DNA of 64,000 nt from Gammaproteobacteria bacterium (GCA_009928645.1 SACH01000004.1:1-64000); one strand, 5' to 3'; numbered from the stretch's first letter, positions 37,226 to 47,383 are shown. Notes: generated from the sequence alone by a model not told the origin. A program made the numbers and translations.

Positions 37226-39982
37226 CTAAGGGTCCAGCGCTGGAGATGGAACCGGCGCCAGCCTGGGTCTTTCCTGAGTGAACCACACCTGCAAAGCGGA
37301 TTCCCCCGCCGGCCATTGGCCTTTGAGGCGGTTGACGGGCTCTGGCCCGATGAAGGCGAGATAGCCGTATTTGCCATAGTGGGGCAGCTTGCGTGCCAGG
37401 CCGGGGAGGGCCGCGGCGGTGCTGCTGGCGATCAGGCCCAGGGGGCGGCCGGCTTGCTCTCGCACCAAGGCCAGGCTGGCGTCGTCGCCCTGGATGACTT
37501 GATCCCCCAGGGCCTGGCGGGCATCGTCGCGCTGAACGACCTGATCGCCCGGGGGTCGGCGGGTGTCGCCGCCCTGGTTCATCGGTTCAACCTGGGTCAG
37601 GCTCACCTTGTCCCCCCTGACGACCTGCTCAACCAGGGTCAGGCGACGCTGCGCGGGGTCTAGGCCAGGCGCCCTGGCCGCCAATGCGGGCAGGAAACGG
37701 TTGCTCCAGCCCAGCAGCCAGACGGGTCGATCCTCGGGCAGGCGCTCCAAGTCCCGGTCCAGGACCAGTTCCCACCCCGGGGCCTGGCCAAGCCAGGCCT
37801 GCGCCAGTTGGCGGTAACCCGTGGCCAGCTCGGCGGGTTCCGCCGCCGCCAGGACCATTAGGCCGCGCTCGGCGCCGAACAGGGCGCTGAGGCTGGGGGG
37901 ATTCTCCCCCGGCGCCAGGTGGCGGAAGAGATCGAACTCGGGGTCCAGGGCCAGGCGCAGGGGCGCGGCCGGCAGATCGAGGGCGAAGTCCAGGGTGCTG
38001 GCGTCCATGGACAGGCGGTGCTGGATCAGGCCGCCATCCGCCAGGTGGACCACCAGGGGGACTTGCATGGGGAAGGGAACTTCGGGCTGGGTCTGCTCCA
38101 CGCGTCCCATCAGCCGGTAACTGCCGATGGGACGAGCGCTGGGGGCTGGATGCCCGGTGGCCAGGCCTGGGATGGCCACTTCCTTGCTGATCGGGGTCCC
38201 GTTAGCCACTTCTGCACCGGACGGGGCACTGCCAGTCACTTCCGCCCCGGTCGGAGCCCTGTCAGCCACTACAGCCCTGATCGTGGCCATCCCTGACGGG
38301 TCTTCGCCACTGGGCGCGGCAGGATTGGCCGGTGGTTCGAGGATCACCCTGGACAGGGCCAGCTCCGGGGCCCCGGTCCGCTGGGTCCAGGCGGCGAAAA
38401 AGCCCTGGAGATCCCGGCCACTGACCTGCTCGAAGGCGATCCGCAGTTGCTCGTAGCCAGCCGCGCGAAAGGCGTTGTCGGCGTAAAAGCGCCGCAGGCC
38501 AACGACGAAGGTCTCGTCACCCAGGTCGCGGCGCAGCATGTGGAAGAGCATCAGGCTCTTACCATAGCCGATGGCCTGGGAGGCGGAGCCGTGGCGGCCG
38601 CGGAAGGCGCTCAGGGGGAAGTCCTCACCGTCGCGCACATAGTCGGCATAGGCCTGGAGGCCGTCGCGCCGGTACTGGGCGCCCTGGCCCTCCCGTTCCT
38701 TGAGCAGATGGTCGGCCAGGTAGGCGGTCAGCCCCTCGCTCCAGTTGCCGGTCGCGTAGTCGATATAGACACTGTTGCCCCACCAGTTGTGCAGGATCTC
38801 GTGGGGATAGGAGCTGTGGAGGATGAAGGGCAGGCGGATGACCTGGGGGCCGAGGAGGGTGAAGGAGGGCATGCCGTAGCCCGTCTCCCAGAAGTTCTCC
38901 ACTAGGGCGAACTTGGCGTAGGGATAGGGGCCGATCAGGTCGCTGTAGAGGGCCAGATAGTCCGCCGTGGCGTCGAGGTAGCGCCGGGCCAGCGCCTCGT
39001 CCGCCTGGCGCAGGTAGACCTGGGCCTCGCCCTGGGGGGTGGGCTGGACATAGGCGGTGAAGGGGGCGGCGATGAGGTAAATGTCGTCCTGGGGCCGGTC
39101 CTCCCGCCAGGCCATGCGTACCCTCGCCGCGGTTGCCCCAGCCGGTTCCGTGGTCGCCCCAGCCGGGGTGGGGCTGTCCGTGGCGATCGTTGGCGTGGTG
39201 TTCTCCGGGTAGGTGCCCCGAGTGATGGTGGTTTGGTCGGGCCCGGCGCCCTGGGAGACGGCGCTCCAGCCGGGGGGCAGGTCCACCTGGAGACGGAAGC
39301 GATAGAGGGCGTCCTCGAAGCGCGGGTACCAGCCGCTGCCACCGTCCAGGACCACGCCCTCGGCGCTGATGATGCCCCGGGTCCACTGCCGGGCCCGCCC
39401 CATGCCCTCCGTGAGCTGCTCCAGGTCGCCACGGATGGGGCCGGCATAGCCCAGGGTCACGGGGCCGGGGCCCTGGCGGCGCAGGCGGAAGGCCTCCAGG
39501 CCGGACCGAAGGCCCAAGGGCTCCAGCCGCGCCGCGCCCGCCAGTACCCGGGGCTCGAGCCCGGGGTGGAGGAGGAAGGTCCAGTCCTCCCGCTCCTCCG
39601 GCAGGGTCAGGGTGGCGGTCACGGCCAGGATGCCCGGGTCCGGTTGCAGGCGCGCCTCCAGGTCGTAACCGATCAGGGCCTGGGCGCCCAGGCCGGGGAC
39701 GGCGACGAGCAGAAGGCAAAGGGCCAGCCAGGGCCATGAGCCCCGGGTCCGGGGCCGAGTAGGGCGATCCGTGGAACTCAACGGTGAGGGAGGCAAGATC
39801 GTGGATGGGCGTGACATGGGGCTACCCCGCGACATTTGGCTGCATGTTATGACTGTATCAACCGGGAACGGATGTTCAAATCTTCTGTCCCGACCGAGGA
39901 TCGCTATGCAAGGGTTTTGGCCTGGCCTGGTCTTGGTAGGGAAAAAGGGCGCTACCGGCCTTCGGGAAATGGCGGCGGGCCA
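37226..39982 (-). CDS. M1 family (aminopeptidase-type) metallopeptidase with in-frame repeat insertions; exact start uncertain
   Basis: HEILHNWWGNSVYIDYATGNWSEGLTAYLADHL (HExxH-x18-E); ORF extends to 40030, several candidate Met starts. Confidence 0.88.
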   Translation of the reverse strand, partial: WPAAISRRPVAPFFPTKTRPGQNPCIAILGRDRRFEHPFPVDTVITCSQMSRGSPMSRPSTILPPSPLSSTDRPTRPRTRGSWPWLALCLLLVAVPGLGAQALIGYDLEARLQPDPGILAVTATLTLPEEREDWTFLLHPGLEPRVLAGAARLEPLGLRSGLEAFRLRRQGPGPVTLGYAGPIRGDLEQLTEGMGRARQWTRGIISAEGVVLDGGSGWYPRFEDALYRFRLQVDLPPGWSAVSQGAGPDQTTITRGTYPENTTPTIATDSPTPAGATTEPAGATAARVRMAWREDRPQDDIYLIAAPFTAYVQPTPQGEAQVYLRQADEALARRYLDATADYLALYSDLIGPYPYAKFALVENFWETGYGMPSFTLLGPQVIRLPFILHSSYPHEILHNWWGNSVYIDYATGNWSEGLTAYLADHLLKEREGQGAQYRRDGLQAYADYVRDGEDFPLSAFRGRHGSASQAIGYGKSLMLFHMLRRDLGDETFVVGLRRFYADNAFRAAGYEQLRIAFEQVSGRDLQGFFAAWTQRTGAPELALSRVILEPPANPAAPSGEDPSGMATIRAVVADRAPTGAEVTGSAPSGAEVANGTPISKEVAIPGLATGHPAPSARPIGSYRLMGRVEQTQPEVPFPMQVPLVVHLADGGLIQHRLSMDASTLDFALDLPAAPLRLALDPEFDLFRHLAPGENPPSLSALFGAERGLMVLAAAEPAELATGYRQLAQAWLGQAPGWELVLDRDLERLPEDRPVWLLGWSNRFLPALAARAPGLDPAQRRLTLVEQVVRGDKVSLTQVEPMNQGGDTRRPPGDQVVQRDDARQALGDQVIQGDDASLALVREQAGRPLGLIASSTAAALPGLARKLPHYGKYGYLAFIGPEPVNRLKGQWPAGESALQVWFTQERPRLAPVPSPALDP
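37479..37646. repeat. Degenerate 42-nt tandem repeat (about 4 units) inside the M1 peptidase gene
   Basis: Units start at 37479, 37521, 37563, 37605; encode DQVIQGDDASLALV / DQVVQRDDARQALG / EPMNQGGDTRRPPG / EQVVRGDKVSLTQV. Confidence 0.75.
38175..38288. repeat. Degenerate 30-nt tandem repeat (3.8 units) inside the M1 peptidase gene
   Basis: gccacttccttgctgatcggggtcccgtta / gccacttctgcaccggacggggcactgcca / gtcacttccgccccggtcggagccctgtca / gccactacagccctgatcgtggcc. Confidence 0.8.
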
Positions 39983-40087
39983 GTATGATCCCGCCCTACC
40001 TGACCCCAGATAGCGCCGAAAGGGGCACATTCGACCCGGTAAAACCCAAGAGCGATTCGCGGTGGGAAGAAATTGACCCGCTGTGAC

Positions 40088-40187
40088 CGTTCAGACCCCT
40101 CTCCCCAGCCCTCTCCCGTCAGGAGGGAGCAAGGGCACCAGCGGCTTGCGCTACCGAGGCCCTCCTGGGGCGCGAGGGGTCTGAACG
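40088..40187. repeat. Inverted-repeat element (14-bp perfect arms, 100 bp)
   Basis: 40088-40101 cgttcagacccctc; 40174-40187 gaggggtctgaacg. Confidence 0.8.
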
Positions 40188-40270
40188 AATCGGCCAATCT
40201 CTGCGATCCTGGGCTTGGGCCGGCCCCCCGACCTCTGCCATTTTCGCCACTTACAGCCAGTGAGAAACCC

Positions 40271-41503
40271 ATGTCCGATCTGCCTCATCCCTTACGCGCG
40301 ACGTTTGGCGGCTTCCTGTTCCTCTGCCTGGTGCCGCCTGCCCTTGGCCAGGCCGCGACACCGCCGGCAGCCGTACCCCTGGGGGAGGACCAACTCCTGG
40401 ATACCCGCACCGCCGTGCTCGACCTGGCCAACCTGACCAACCTTGAGGCCCTGATCCCCCGCCTGGCGGAACGCCGGGTGGTGTTCGTTGGCGAGGCCCA
40501 TGACCGCTACGAGGACCACCTGAATCAGTTGGCGATCATTCGCGGGCTGCACCAGCAGGGCGCGGACCTGGCCATCGGCATGGAGATGTTCCAGCAGCCC
40601 TTCCAGCCAGCCCTGGATGCCTATATCGCCGGGGAGATCGACGAGGCCGAGCTGCTGCGGCGCACGGACTACTTCGAGCGCTGGCGCTTCGACTATCGCC
40701 TCTATCGGCCCATCCTGCGCTTCGCCCGGGAGCAAGGCATCCCCGTCATTGCCCTCAACCTGGAGCGGGAGATCACCGCCAAGGTCGGCCAGGGCGGGCT
40801 GGAGGCCCTGTCCCCGGAGGAGCGCGCTCGCATACCCGCGGAGATCGAGAGCGATGATCCCGCCTACCGGCAGCGGGTCAGGGCGGTCTTCGACCTGCAT
40901 CCCAAGGGCAACCGGGAGCAAAAGGCGGAGGGCGATGCTCAGGACTCGGAACAGGACTTCGAGCGTTTTCTCGCCGTTCAGTTGCTGTGGGACGAGGGCA
41001 TGGCCGAGCGCGCCGCCCGTTATCTCCAGGACCACCCCGGTAAACAATTGGTGATTCTCGCCGGCAGCGGCCATCTGGAGTACGGCCAGGGCATCCCCAG
41101 CCGCCTGTCGCGCCGCTTAGCCACGTCTACGTCCGCCCCCCCGTCATCCGCCATCGTCCTCAATGGCGGCCAGCGCGACCTGGAGCCCCAGGTCGCCGAC
41201 TTCCTGCTTTACCCTCATCGGGTCGAACTGGCCGCCACCGGTCGCTTGGGGGTGATGCTGGATACGGCGGCCAAGGGTCCCGGTGTCGCCGTCCAGGGCT
41301 TCAGCGATAACAGCGGGGCCGCGGCGGCCGGGATGAAGGAGGGCGACCGTATCGTGCGGGTCGGGGACCAGGCGATCGATGTCTATGCTGACATCCGGCT
41401 GGCGCTCATGGACAGTCGTCCCGGTCAGAAGCTGTCGGTAGCGGTGGAACGGGGTGAGCCTGGCGCCGCGGAACGCCTCACCCTCGAGGTGGAATTACAC
41501 TGA
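40271..41503 (+). CDS. ChaN/Tiki-type heme-binding domain protein with C-terminal PDZ domain
   Basis: RRVVFVGEAHDRYEDHLNQLAIIRGLHQQGADLAIGMEMFQQPFQPALDAYIAGEIDEAELLRRTDYFERWRFDYRLYRPIL; C-terminal GVAVQGFSDNSGAAAAGMKEGDRIVRVGDQAID. Confidence 0.92.
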   Translation: MSDLPHPLRATFGGFLFLCLVPPALGQAATPPAAVPLGEDQLLDTRTAVLDLANLTNLEALIPRLAERRVVFVGEAHDRYEDHLNQLAIIRGLHQQGADLAIGMEMFQQPFQPALDAYIAGEIDEAELLRRTDYFERWRFDYRLYRPILRFAREQGIPVIALNLEREITAKVGQGGLEALSPEERARIPAEIESDDPAYRQRVRAVFDLHPKGNREQKAEGDAQDSEQDFERFLAVQLLWDEGMAERAARYLQDHPGKQLVILAGSGHLEYGQGIPSRLSRRLATSTSAPPSSAIVLNGGQRDLEPQVADFLLYPHRVELAATGRLGVMLDTAAKGPGVAVQGFSDNSGAAAAGMKEGDRIVRVGDQAIDVYADIRLALMDSRPGQKLSVAVERGEPGAAERLTLEVELH

Positions 41504-41785
41504 CGGCCCGTGCCTAGCGGGGGCTTCATGCCTGCGCCGGTTGGTCTCACGCTGTCCGCGAGAACCAGGAGCAGGATAGAGAAGGGCTCTCATGCCGGGG
41601 GGGAATATCCTTGTGGATTCTTCCGGGTCGGGTGGAGTCTGGCTGGGGATGTGGATACATCCCCGCTGGCTTGATGGCGTCATGATTGGGGCCGAAACCC
41701 CAGTCAAATGACCACTGTTTTCCCGGGCCTGACCGATAATCAGGAGGTTTCTGGTGTATACGTCGAGAAAAGCCAGAGGCCAGTT

Positions 41786-42478
41786 TCAGAGACGAGAGTC
41801 GAAGGCCCGCGCCCTACGCCCCAGGCGTACCTGGGGTAGGAAGAAGCCGATGAGGATGCCGCCGACGATGACCCCACCGCCGATAAGGAACCAGCGCTGG
41901 TTGTTACTGTGGTCGAGTTCCCGGTTGATTTGCTCTAACTCGGCCACCTGGCGGGTCAGATCGGCGACCGTCTGACGCAGCTCACCCCGCTCCCGCAGGA
42001 TGCGCGGGGCGTCGCCGGCGGCCTGGCGGATGCTGAGCAACTCCTCCTCCAGTCGGCGCTTGTCGGCGAGGGTGGCCTCCAGGCTGGCCTGGACCTCCTG
42101 CAGGGAGGGGGGTAGGGCGGCGAACCGGGCCTCCAGTTCCTCGACCTTGGCTTCCAGGCCGGCGACCTGATCCCGGGCGGCGGGCTCCACCTGAAGCCGG
42201 TCGCTGGCGACGAAGCCGATGAGACCATCCTCGGTCTTGACCCTGGCATAGCCGCTCTTGTCGTTGCTGCCGAGGACCTCCAGGGGGGTACCGGTGGTCA
42301 GGGTGCGCCGCACCTTGTATTTGAGACTCTCGCCGGCCCGCAGGGGGACCTCGCACTGATCACTGATGTAGCGGGTCTCGGCCCCCGCCAGGGACGGGAC
42401 GACCAGCCAGGGCGTGGCCAGCCACAGGGCCATCAAGAGACTGGGCAGGCGCCAAAGCGAGGATGCGCGGTGGTTCAT
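41786..42478 (-). CDS. TIGR04211 family SH3-domain protein with coiled coil and C-terminal TM
   Basis: ETRYISDQCEVPLRAGESLKYKVRRTLTTGTPLEVLGSNDKSGYARVKTEDGLIGFV; QINRELDHSNNQRWFLIGGGVIVGGILIGFFLP. Confidence 0.9.
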   Translation of the reverse strand: MNHRASSLWRLPSLLMALWLATPWLVVPSLAGAETRYISDQCEVPLRAGESLKYKVRRTLTTGTPLEVLGSNDKSGYARVKTEDGLIGFVASDRLQVEPAARDQVAGLEAKVEELEARFAALPPSLQEVQASLEATLADKRRLEEELLSIRQAAGDAPRILRERGELRQTVADLTRQVAELEQINRELDHSNNQRWFLIGGGVIVGGILIGFFLPQVRLGRRARAFDSRL

Positions 42479-42490
42479 GGCTTCAGTACC

Positions 42491-43429
42491 TTAACCGCCG
42501 GACTCCCAAACTGGTCCCAGCAGCAAGAATTCCAGCAAAGCCTTCTGGCTGTGCAGCCGGTTTTCCGCCTCATCCCAGACCACCGACTGGGGGCCGTCGA
42601 TGACCCCGGCGGACACCTCCTCGCCGCGGTGCGCCGGCAGGCAGTGCATGAAGAGGGCGTCCGGCCGGGCCAGGGCCATCATGGCCTCGTCGACGATATA
42701 GCCGGCAAAGGCGCGCAGACGGGCCTCCTGTTCGGCCTCCTGGCCCATGCTGGTCCAGACGTCGGTGACCACCAGGTCCGCCCCGGCCACCGCCGTGCGG
42801 GGATCGCGCAGCAGGACGCAGCGCTCGCCGGCGGCGGCGAGGAGCCCGGGGTCGGGGTCGAAGCCCTCTGGACAGGCGAGGCGCAACTGAAAATCGAACA
42901 GAGGCGCGGCCTCCAGATAGGACTGGCACATGTTGTTGCCGTCGCCCACCCAGACGACGGTGCGGCCGCGGATGTCGCCGCGGTGCTCGAACCAGGTCTG
43001 CATGTCCGCCAGCAACTGGCAGGGGTGGAGGTGGTCGGTGAGGGCGTTGATCACCGGCACACGCGAATGGGCGGCGAACTCCTCGACGATGGCATGGGCG
43101 AAGGTGCGGATCATGATCACGTCCACCATCCGCGACAGGACCCGGGCGCTGTCGGCGATGGGCTCGCCGCGGCCGAGCTGGGTGTCCCGGGGGGAGAGGA
43201 AGATGGCATGGCCGCCGAACTGGGCCATGCCGGCCTCGAAGGAGACCCGGGTGCGGGTTGAGGCCTTCTCGAAAATCATGCCCATGACCTTGTTGGTCAG
43301 GGGGGCATAGACTTCCCCGGCCTGGTGCCGATGTTTGAGTTCCGTGGCCCGCCGTAGCAGGGCCCGGGCCTCGGCCGGGGTCAGGTCGGTCAGGCGGAGG
43401 AAGTGGCGAAGGGGGCGCAGGTCCGACAT
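42491..43429 (-). CDS. argF: Ornithine carbamoyltransferase
   Basis: [66 protein letters not shown]. Confidence 0.97.
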   Translation of the reverse strand: MSDLRPLRHFLRLTDLTPAEARALLRRATELKHRHQAGEVYAPLTNKVMGMIFEKASTRTRVSFEAGMAQFGGHAIFLSPRDTQLGRGEPIADSARVLSRMVDVIMIRTFAHAIVEEFAAHSRVPVINALTDHLHPCQLLADMQTWFEHRGDIRGRTVVWVGDGNNMCQSYLEAAPLFDFQLRLACPEGFDPDPGLLAAAGERCVLLRDPRTAVAGADLVVTDVWTSMGQEAEQEARLRAFAGYIVDEAMMALARPDALFMHCLPAHRGEEVSAGVIDGPQSVVWDEAENRLHSQKALLEFLLLGPVWESGG

Positions 43430-43436
43430 GGCACTC

Positions 43437-44636
43437 TCAGCCCCCGTGGGCCGGGGGAGGCGGGGTGGCAAGGAAATCCCCGATCAGCCGCGCCAGCCCC
43501 CCGACCAGCAGGTCGGCCTGGGCCGGTTCCAGGATCAGGGGCGGCAGCAGCCGGATGACCCGGTCGGCGGTGACGTTGATCAGCAGCCCGGCGGCCAGGG
43601 CCTGGGCGACCAGATCGGCGCAGGGCCGGTCGAGCTCGATGCCGATCATCAGCCCCCGACCGCGGATGTCCAGCACCCCGGGCTGGTGGGCCAGGGCCTG
43701 GCGGAAGCCGGCCTGGAGCTGCTCGCCCCGCTCGGCGGCCTGGGCTACCAGGCCTTCTCCCTCAATGACTTCCAGCACGGCACTGGCGGCCCGGCAGGCC
43801 AAGGGGTTGCCACCAAAGGTGGAGCCGTGCGTGCCGGGGCCGAAGACCGCCGCCGCCGCCCCCCGCGCCAGGCAGGCGCCGATGGGTACGCCGTTGGCCA
43901 GGCCCTTGGCCAGGGTCATGACGTCGGGTTGGATACCGCTATGTTGATGGGCGAAGAGCTTGCCGGTGCGTCCCATGCCGGTCTGGATCTCATCCAGCAT
44001 CAGCAGCCAGCCGTGGCGGTCGCAGATCTCCCGCAGGCGTGGCAGGTAGTCGGCGGCGGGGACGCGGATGCCGCCCTCGCCTTGGATGGGCTCGACCAGG
44101 ATAGCGACCAGATCGTGGCGGTTGGCCCCGGCGGTCTCCACCGCCGCCAGGTCGTCGTAGGGGACGCGGACGAAGCCCTGCACCAGGGGCTCGAAGCCGG
44201 CCTGGACCTTGCGGTTGCCAGTGGCGGTGAGGGTGGCCAGGGTTCGGCCGTGGAAGCTGTTCTCCATGACCAGAATCGCGGGTTTTTCCACACCCTGGTG
44301 ATGACCATGGAGACGGGCTAGCTTGATGGCGGCCTCGTTAGCCTCGGCCCCGGAGTTGCCGAAGAAGACCCGGTCCATGCCCGCCAGGGCGGTCAGGCGG
44401 GCGCCGAGCTCGGTCTGGGCGGCGATCTGATAGAGGTTAGAGGTATGCACCAGGGACCCGGCCTGGTCGCACAGGGCCTCCCGTACCGCGGGATGGGCAT
44501 GGCCCAGGCCGCAGACGGCGATGCCCGCCAGGGCGTCGAGATAGCGCGTGCCGGCCTGATCCCAGAGCCAGGCGCCCTCGCCGTGGGTGAAGGTGACGGG
44601 CAGGCGCCGGTAGGTCGCCATCAAGGGGTCGGTCAT
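43437..44636 (-). CDS. argD: Acetylornithine aminotransferase
   Basis: [76 protein letters not shown]. Confidence 0.95.
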   Translation of the reverse strand: MTDPLMATYRRLPVTFTHGEGAWLWDQAGTRYLDALAGIAVCGLGHAHPAVREALCDQAGSLVHTSNLYQIAAQTELGARLTALAGMDRVFFGNSGAEANEAAIKLARLHGHHQGVEKPAILVMENSFHGRTLATLTATGNRKVQAGFEPLVQGFVRVPYDDLAAVETAGANRHDLVAILVEPIQGEGGIRVPAADYLPRLREICDRHGWLLMLDEIQTGMGRTGKLFAHQHSGIQPDVMTLAKGLANGVPIGACLARGAAAAVFGPGTHGSTFGGNPLACRAASAVLEVIEGEGLVAQAAERGEQLQAGFRQALAHQPGVLDIRGRGLMIGIELDRPCADLVAQALAAGLLINVTADRVIRLLPPLILEPAQADLLVGGLARLIGDFLATPPPPAHGG

Positions 44637-44659
44637 ACTCAGAACCCTTCCTTAGCCAA

Positions 44660-44696
44660 AAAAGAAAAAGGCGGCTCCGGCTGAACGGGAGCCGCC
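44660..44696 (-). terminator. Intrinsic terminator in the argD 5' leader (putative attenuator)
   Basis: Minus strand: GGCGGCTCC-cgttcagcc-GGAGCCGCC-TTTTTCTTTTTT; ends about 24 nt before the argD ATG. Confidence 0.88.
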
Positions 44697-44721
44697 TCAG
44701 ATCACATTGTCAAGGGCCTGG

Positions 44722-44751
44722 ATTATAGCCAGGTCCGCGAAGCACTGCCAA
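44722..44751 (-). promoter_or_regulatory. Sigma70-like promoter upstream of argD
   Basis: Minus strand TTGGCA-(18 nt)-TATAAT; -35 at 44751-44746, -10 at 44727-44722. Confidence 0.7.
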
Positions 44752-44924
44752 GCCCTTGACTACTATTACGATTTTGCGACATGTCGCGCGGAGGGGACAA
44801 CCAGGATGCAATCTGGTGGTCGGGCCTTTTCCTGCGAGCTAATAAGTTGAAATAAATTGCGTTTCACACCTGAGCTCCTGGTTCGCCGGGCCGGCCAGAC
44901 AGGCATCGTCCCGGCCCCGGGGCG

Positions 44925-45899
44925 CTATTCAGCCGCCGGGGGCGGGACAAGGGTTGGTGCCGAGGCGAGCGGCGCCGCGGGCGTGGCCAGGGGCGTGACG
45001 GTATGCGGCAGATGCGCCAACAGCACGGCGGCGAAGGCCGCCAGGGCCTGGAGACGTGGGAAGCTGCGGCGGTAGACCAGGGAGATGCGGCGGAAGGCGT
45101 CGGGCAGGTCCAGCCGCCGGGCGATGATGCCGGAATCAGTCATCCAGCCGCCGCGGATGGCCAGGGCCGGCACCAGGGTGCAACCAAAGCCGGCCCCGAC
45201 CAGTTGCAGCAGGGTTTCCAGGCTGGCCGCTCGCAGGTCCGCCATCTCCCCCTGGTGGGGGCGCTCCCGCAGGTGACAGACCTCCATGACCTGATGGGTC
45301 AGACAGTGGCCCTCGGCCAGGAGCAGCAGTTCGATCTCGGTCAGGTCTTGAGCATTGATCTCTTCCTTAAAATGAAGGGGATGGTTGCGGGGATGGGCGA
45401 GCCAGAAGGGCTCATCGAAGAGGGGGGCCTGGACCAGTTCGGACTGGTCGACGGGGGTGGCCAGCAGGGCCGCGTCCAGGTCATGACGCTGTAGTCGGGC
45501 CAACAGGGATTCGGTCAGCTCCTCCGAGAGGACCAGGCGCAGTTGCGGATACTGGCGTTTGAGGGGCATCAGTAACAGGGGTATGAGGTAGGGGCTGAGG
45601 GTGGGGATGGCGCCGATGCGCAGGGGGCCGTCAAGGGGGTCCTGATGGGCACGGGCGAGACGGTCGATGGCCTCCACCTGTTCCTGCAACAGGCGGGCAT
45701 GGTGGAGAATGGTCTGGCCGATGGGGGTGATCTCGACCGAGCGATTGGTGCGCTCGAAGAGGGTCACCCCCAGTTCCTCCTCCAGTTTCTTAATCTGTCC
45801 GCTCAGGGTCGGCTGGCTGACGTGGCAGCTCTCGGCCGCCCGGCCGAAGTGACGGGCATCGGCAACTGCCAGGATATATTTGATGTCGCGCAGATTCAT
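44925..45899 (-). CDS. oxyR: OxyR-type LysR family hydrogen-peroxide-responsive regulator
   Basis: MNLRDIKYILAVADARHFGRAAESCHVSQPTLSGQIKKLEEELGVTLFERTNRSVEIT; LLLAEGHCLTHQVMEVCHLRE (OxyR-like Cys region). Confidence 0.9.
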   Translation of the reverse strand: MNLRDIKYILAVADARHFGRAAESCHVSQPTLSGQIKKLEEELGVTLFERTNRSVEITPIGQTILHHARLLQEQVEAIDRLARAHQDPLDGPLRIGAIPTLSPYLIPLLLMPLKRQYPQLRLVLSEELTESLLARLQRHDLDAALLATPVDQSELVQAPLFDEPFWLAHPRNHPLHFKEEINAQDLTEIELLLLAEGHCLTHQVMEVCHLRERPHQGEMADLRAASLETLLQLVGAGFGCTLVPALAIRGGWMTDSGIIARRLDLPDAFRRISLVYRRSFPRLQALAAFAAVLLAHLPHTVTPLATPAAPLASAPTLVPPPAAE

Positions 45900-46097
45900 C
45901 GGGGCGCTGGCATTCTCGCTATCTCCAGGATACAGGTTCAAGGATAATCAAAAGTCAGACCAATTTCCCCAGCCGATGCCCAACGGTTGCGCCGGGCTGA
46001 TCGGCTCGCCACCCGACCCTCCCTTATCGCTCCTGATAGCGCAAGAGGCCGGGTATGAGGGGGCCGACATTCATGTCAACCCTGAAGACGCCAACCC

Positions 46098-47288
46098 ATG
46101 AAGATTCTGTTCGCTCCCAATGCCCTCAAGGGGAGTTGCGGTGCCGGCGCCGCGGCCCGGGCCCTGGCGCGGGGGGCGCGGCGGGCGGCGCCACAGGCCG
46201 AACTGGTCGCGGTGCCGGTCGCCGACGGAGGGGATGGGCTGCTGGAACTGGCGATCGATGCCTGGGGGGCCCGGCGCATCCCGGTCCGGGTCACCGGCCC
46301 CTGTTTCGCCCCGGTGGAGGCAGCCCTGGCCTGGGTGCCGGAGCGCCGGTTGGCCCTGATCGAGATGGCCCTGGCCAGTGGCCTGGCCCTGGTGCCCGAG
46401 GCCGAGCGCAATCCCCTCCTCACCACCACCCGGGGGACCGGTGAGCTGATCCGCGCCGCCCTCGACCTGGGGGCCGAGACCTTGCTGGTCGGCATCGGCG
46501 GCAGCGCTACCACCGATGGCGGCATCGGTATGGCCAGCGCCCTGGGCTATCGGTTTCTTGACGCCGCCGGGCGCGAGGTAGCGCCCACCGGCGCCGGCCT
46601 TGCCGCCCTTGCCCGCATCGACGCCAGCGGTGCCGATCAGCGGCTGGCCAGGGTCGACCTCCAGGCGGTGTGCGATGTGGACAATCCTCTGACGGGCCCC
46701 CGGGGCGCGGCGGCCGTCTATGGTCCCCAGAAGGGGGCCAGCCCCGCACAGGTGGCGCGACTGGATGCCGGGCTCGTCAACCTCGCGGCCCTGGTGGCGG
46801 AAGGGTTCCCCAAGGACTCCTCGGCTGAGCTGGCTTCGCGGGCGCTGGCCGAGCAGCCTGGGGCCGGCGCCGCCGGTGGCCTGGGGTTCGGCCTGCAGGC
46901 CTTCTGTGGCGCCCGGTTGCGGCCGGGGGCCGAACTCGTTCTGGAGATGCTGGAATTCGACCGCCACCTCGTCGGGACCGATCTCGTCCTCACCGCGGAA
47001 GGGCGGCTGGATAGCCAGACCCTGGCCGGCAAGGCCCCAGCACTGGTCGCCGCGCGGGCCAGGCATGCTGGCATTCCCTGTATCGCCATCGCCGGCAGCC
47101 TGGAACCTGGCCTGCCGGGGCTGGCCGACCGGGGCTTCACCGCCGTCCTCAGCCTTTGCCCCGGGCCCCTGAGCCTGGCTGATGCCATGGCCCGGACCGA
47201 GGAACTGCTCGAAGAGGCGGCGGAACAGGTGGTGCGGATTTTTCTCGCCGGCCGCCAGCCCCGGCGGGAATTTCCTGATTCCACCTGA
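46098..47288 (+). CDS. Glycerate kinase (GlxK/GarK family)
   Basis: MKILFAPNALKGSCGAGAAARALARGARR...VPVADGGDGLLELAID...LLVGIGGSATTDGGIGMASALGYRFLDAAG. Confidence 0.93.
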   Translation: MKILFAPNALKGSCGAGAAARALARGARRAAPQAELVAVPVADGGDGLLELAIDAWGARRIPVRVTGPCFAPVEAALAWVPERRLALIEMALASGLALVPEAERNPLLTTTRGTGELIRAALDLGAETLLVGIGGSATTDGGIGMASALGYRFLDAAGREVAPTGAGLAALARIDASGADQRLARVDLQAVCDVDNPLTGPRGAAAVYGPQKGASPAQVARLDAGLVNLAALVAEGFPKDSSAELASRALAEQPGAGAAGGLGFGLQAFCGARLRPGAELVLEMLEFDRHLVGTDLVLTAEGRLDSQTLAGKAPALVAARARHAGIPCIAIAGSLEPGLPGLADRGFTAVLSLCPGPLSLADAMARTEELLEEAAEQVVRIFLAGRQPRREFPDST

Positions 47289-47342
47289 TCCTCAAAGCTC
47301 CCCTTTTCGCCTTCGGTCCGGCGGGGCAGAATAGGGGGCCAA

Positions 47343-47383
47343 GACCCCAGACCCCAGACCCCAGACCCCAGACCCCAGACCCA
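47343..47383. repeat. Heptanucleotide tandem repeat (GACCCCA)5-6
   Basis: Five perfect units 47343-47377 plus a partial GACCCA. Confidence 0.95.
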
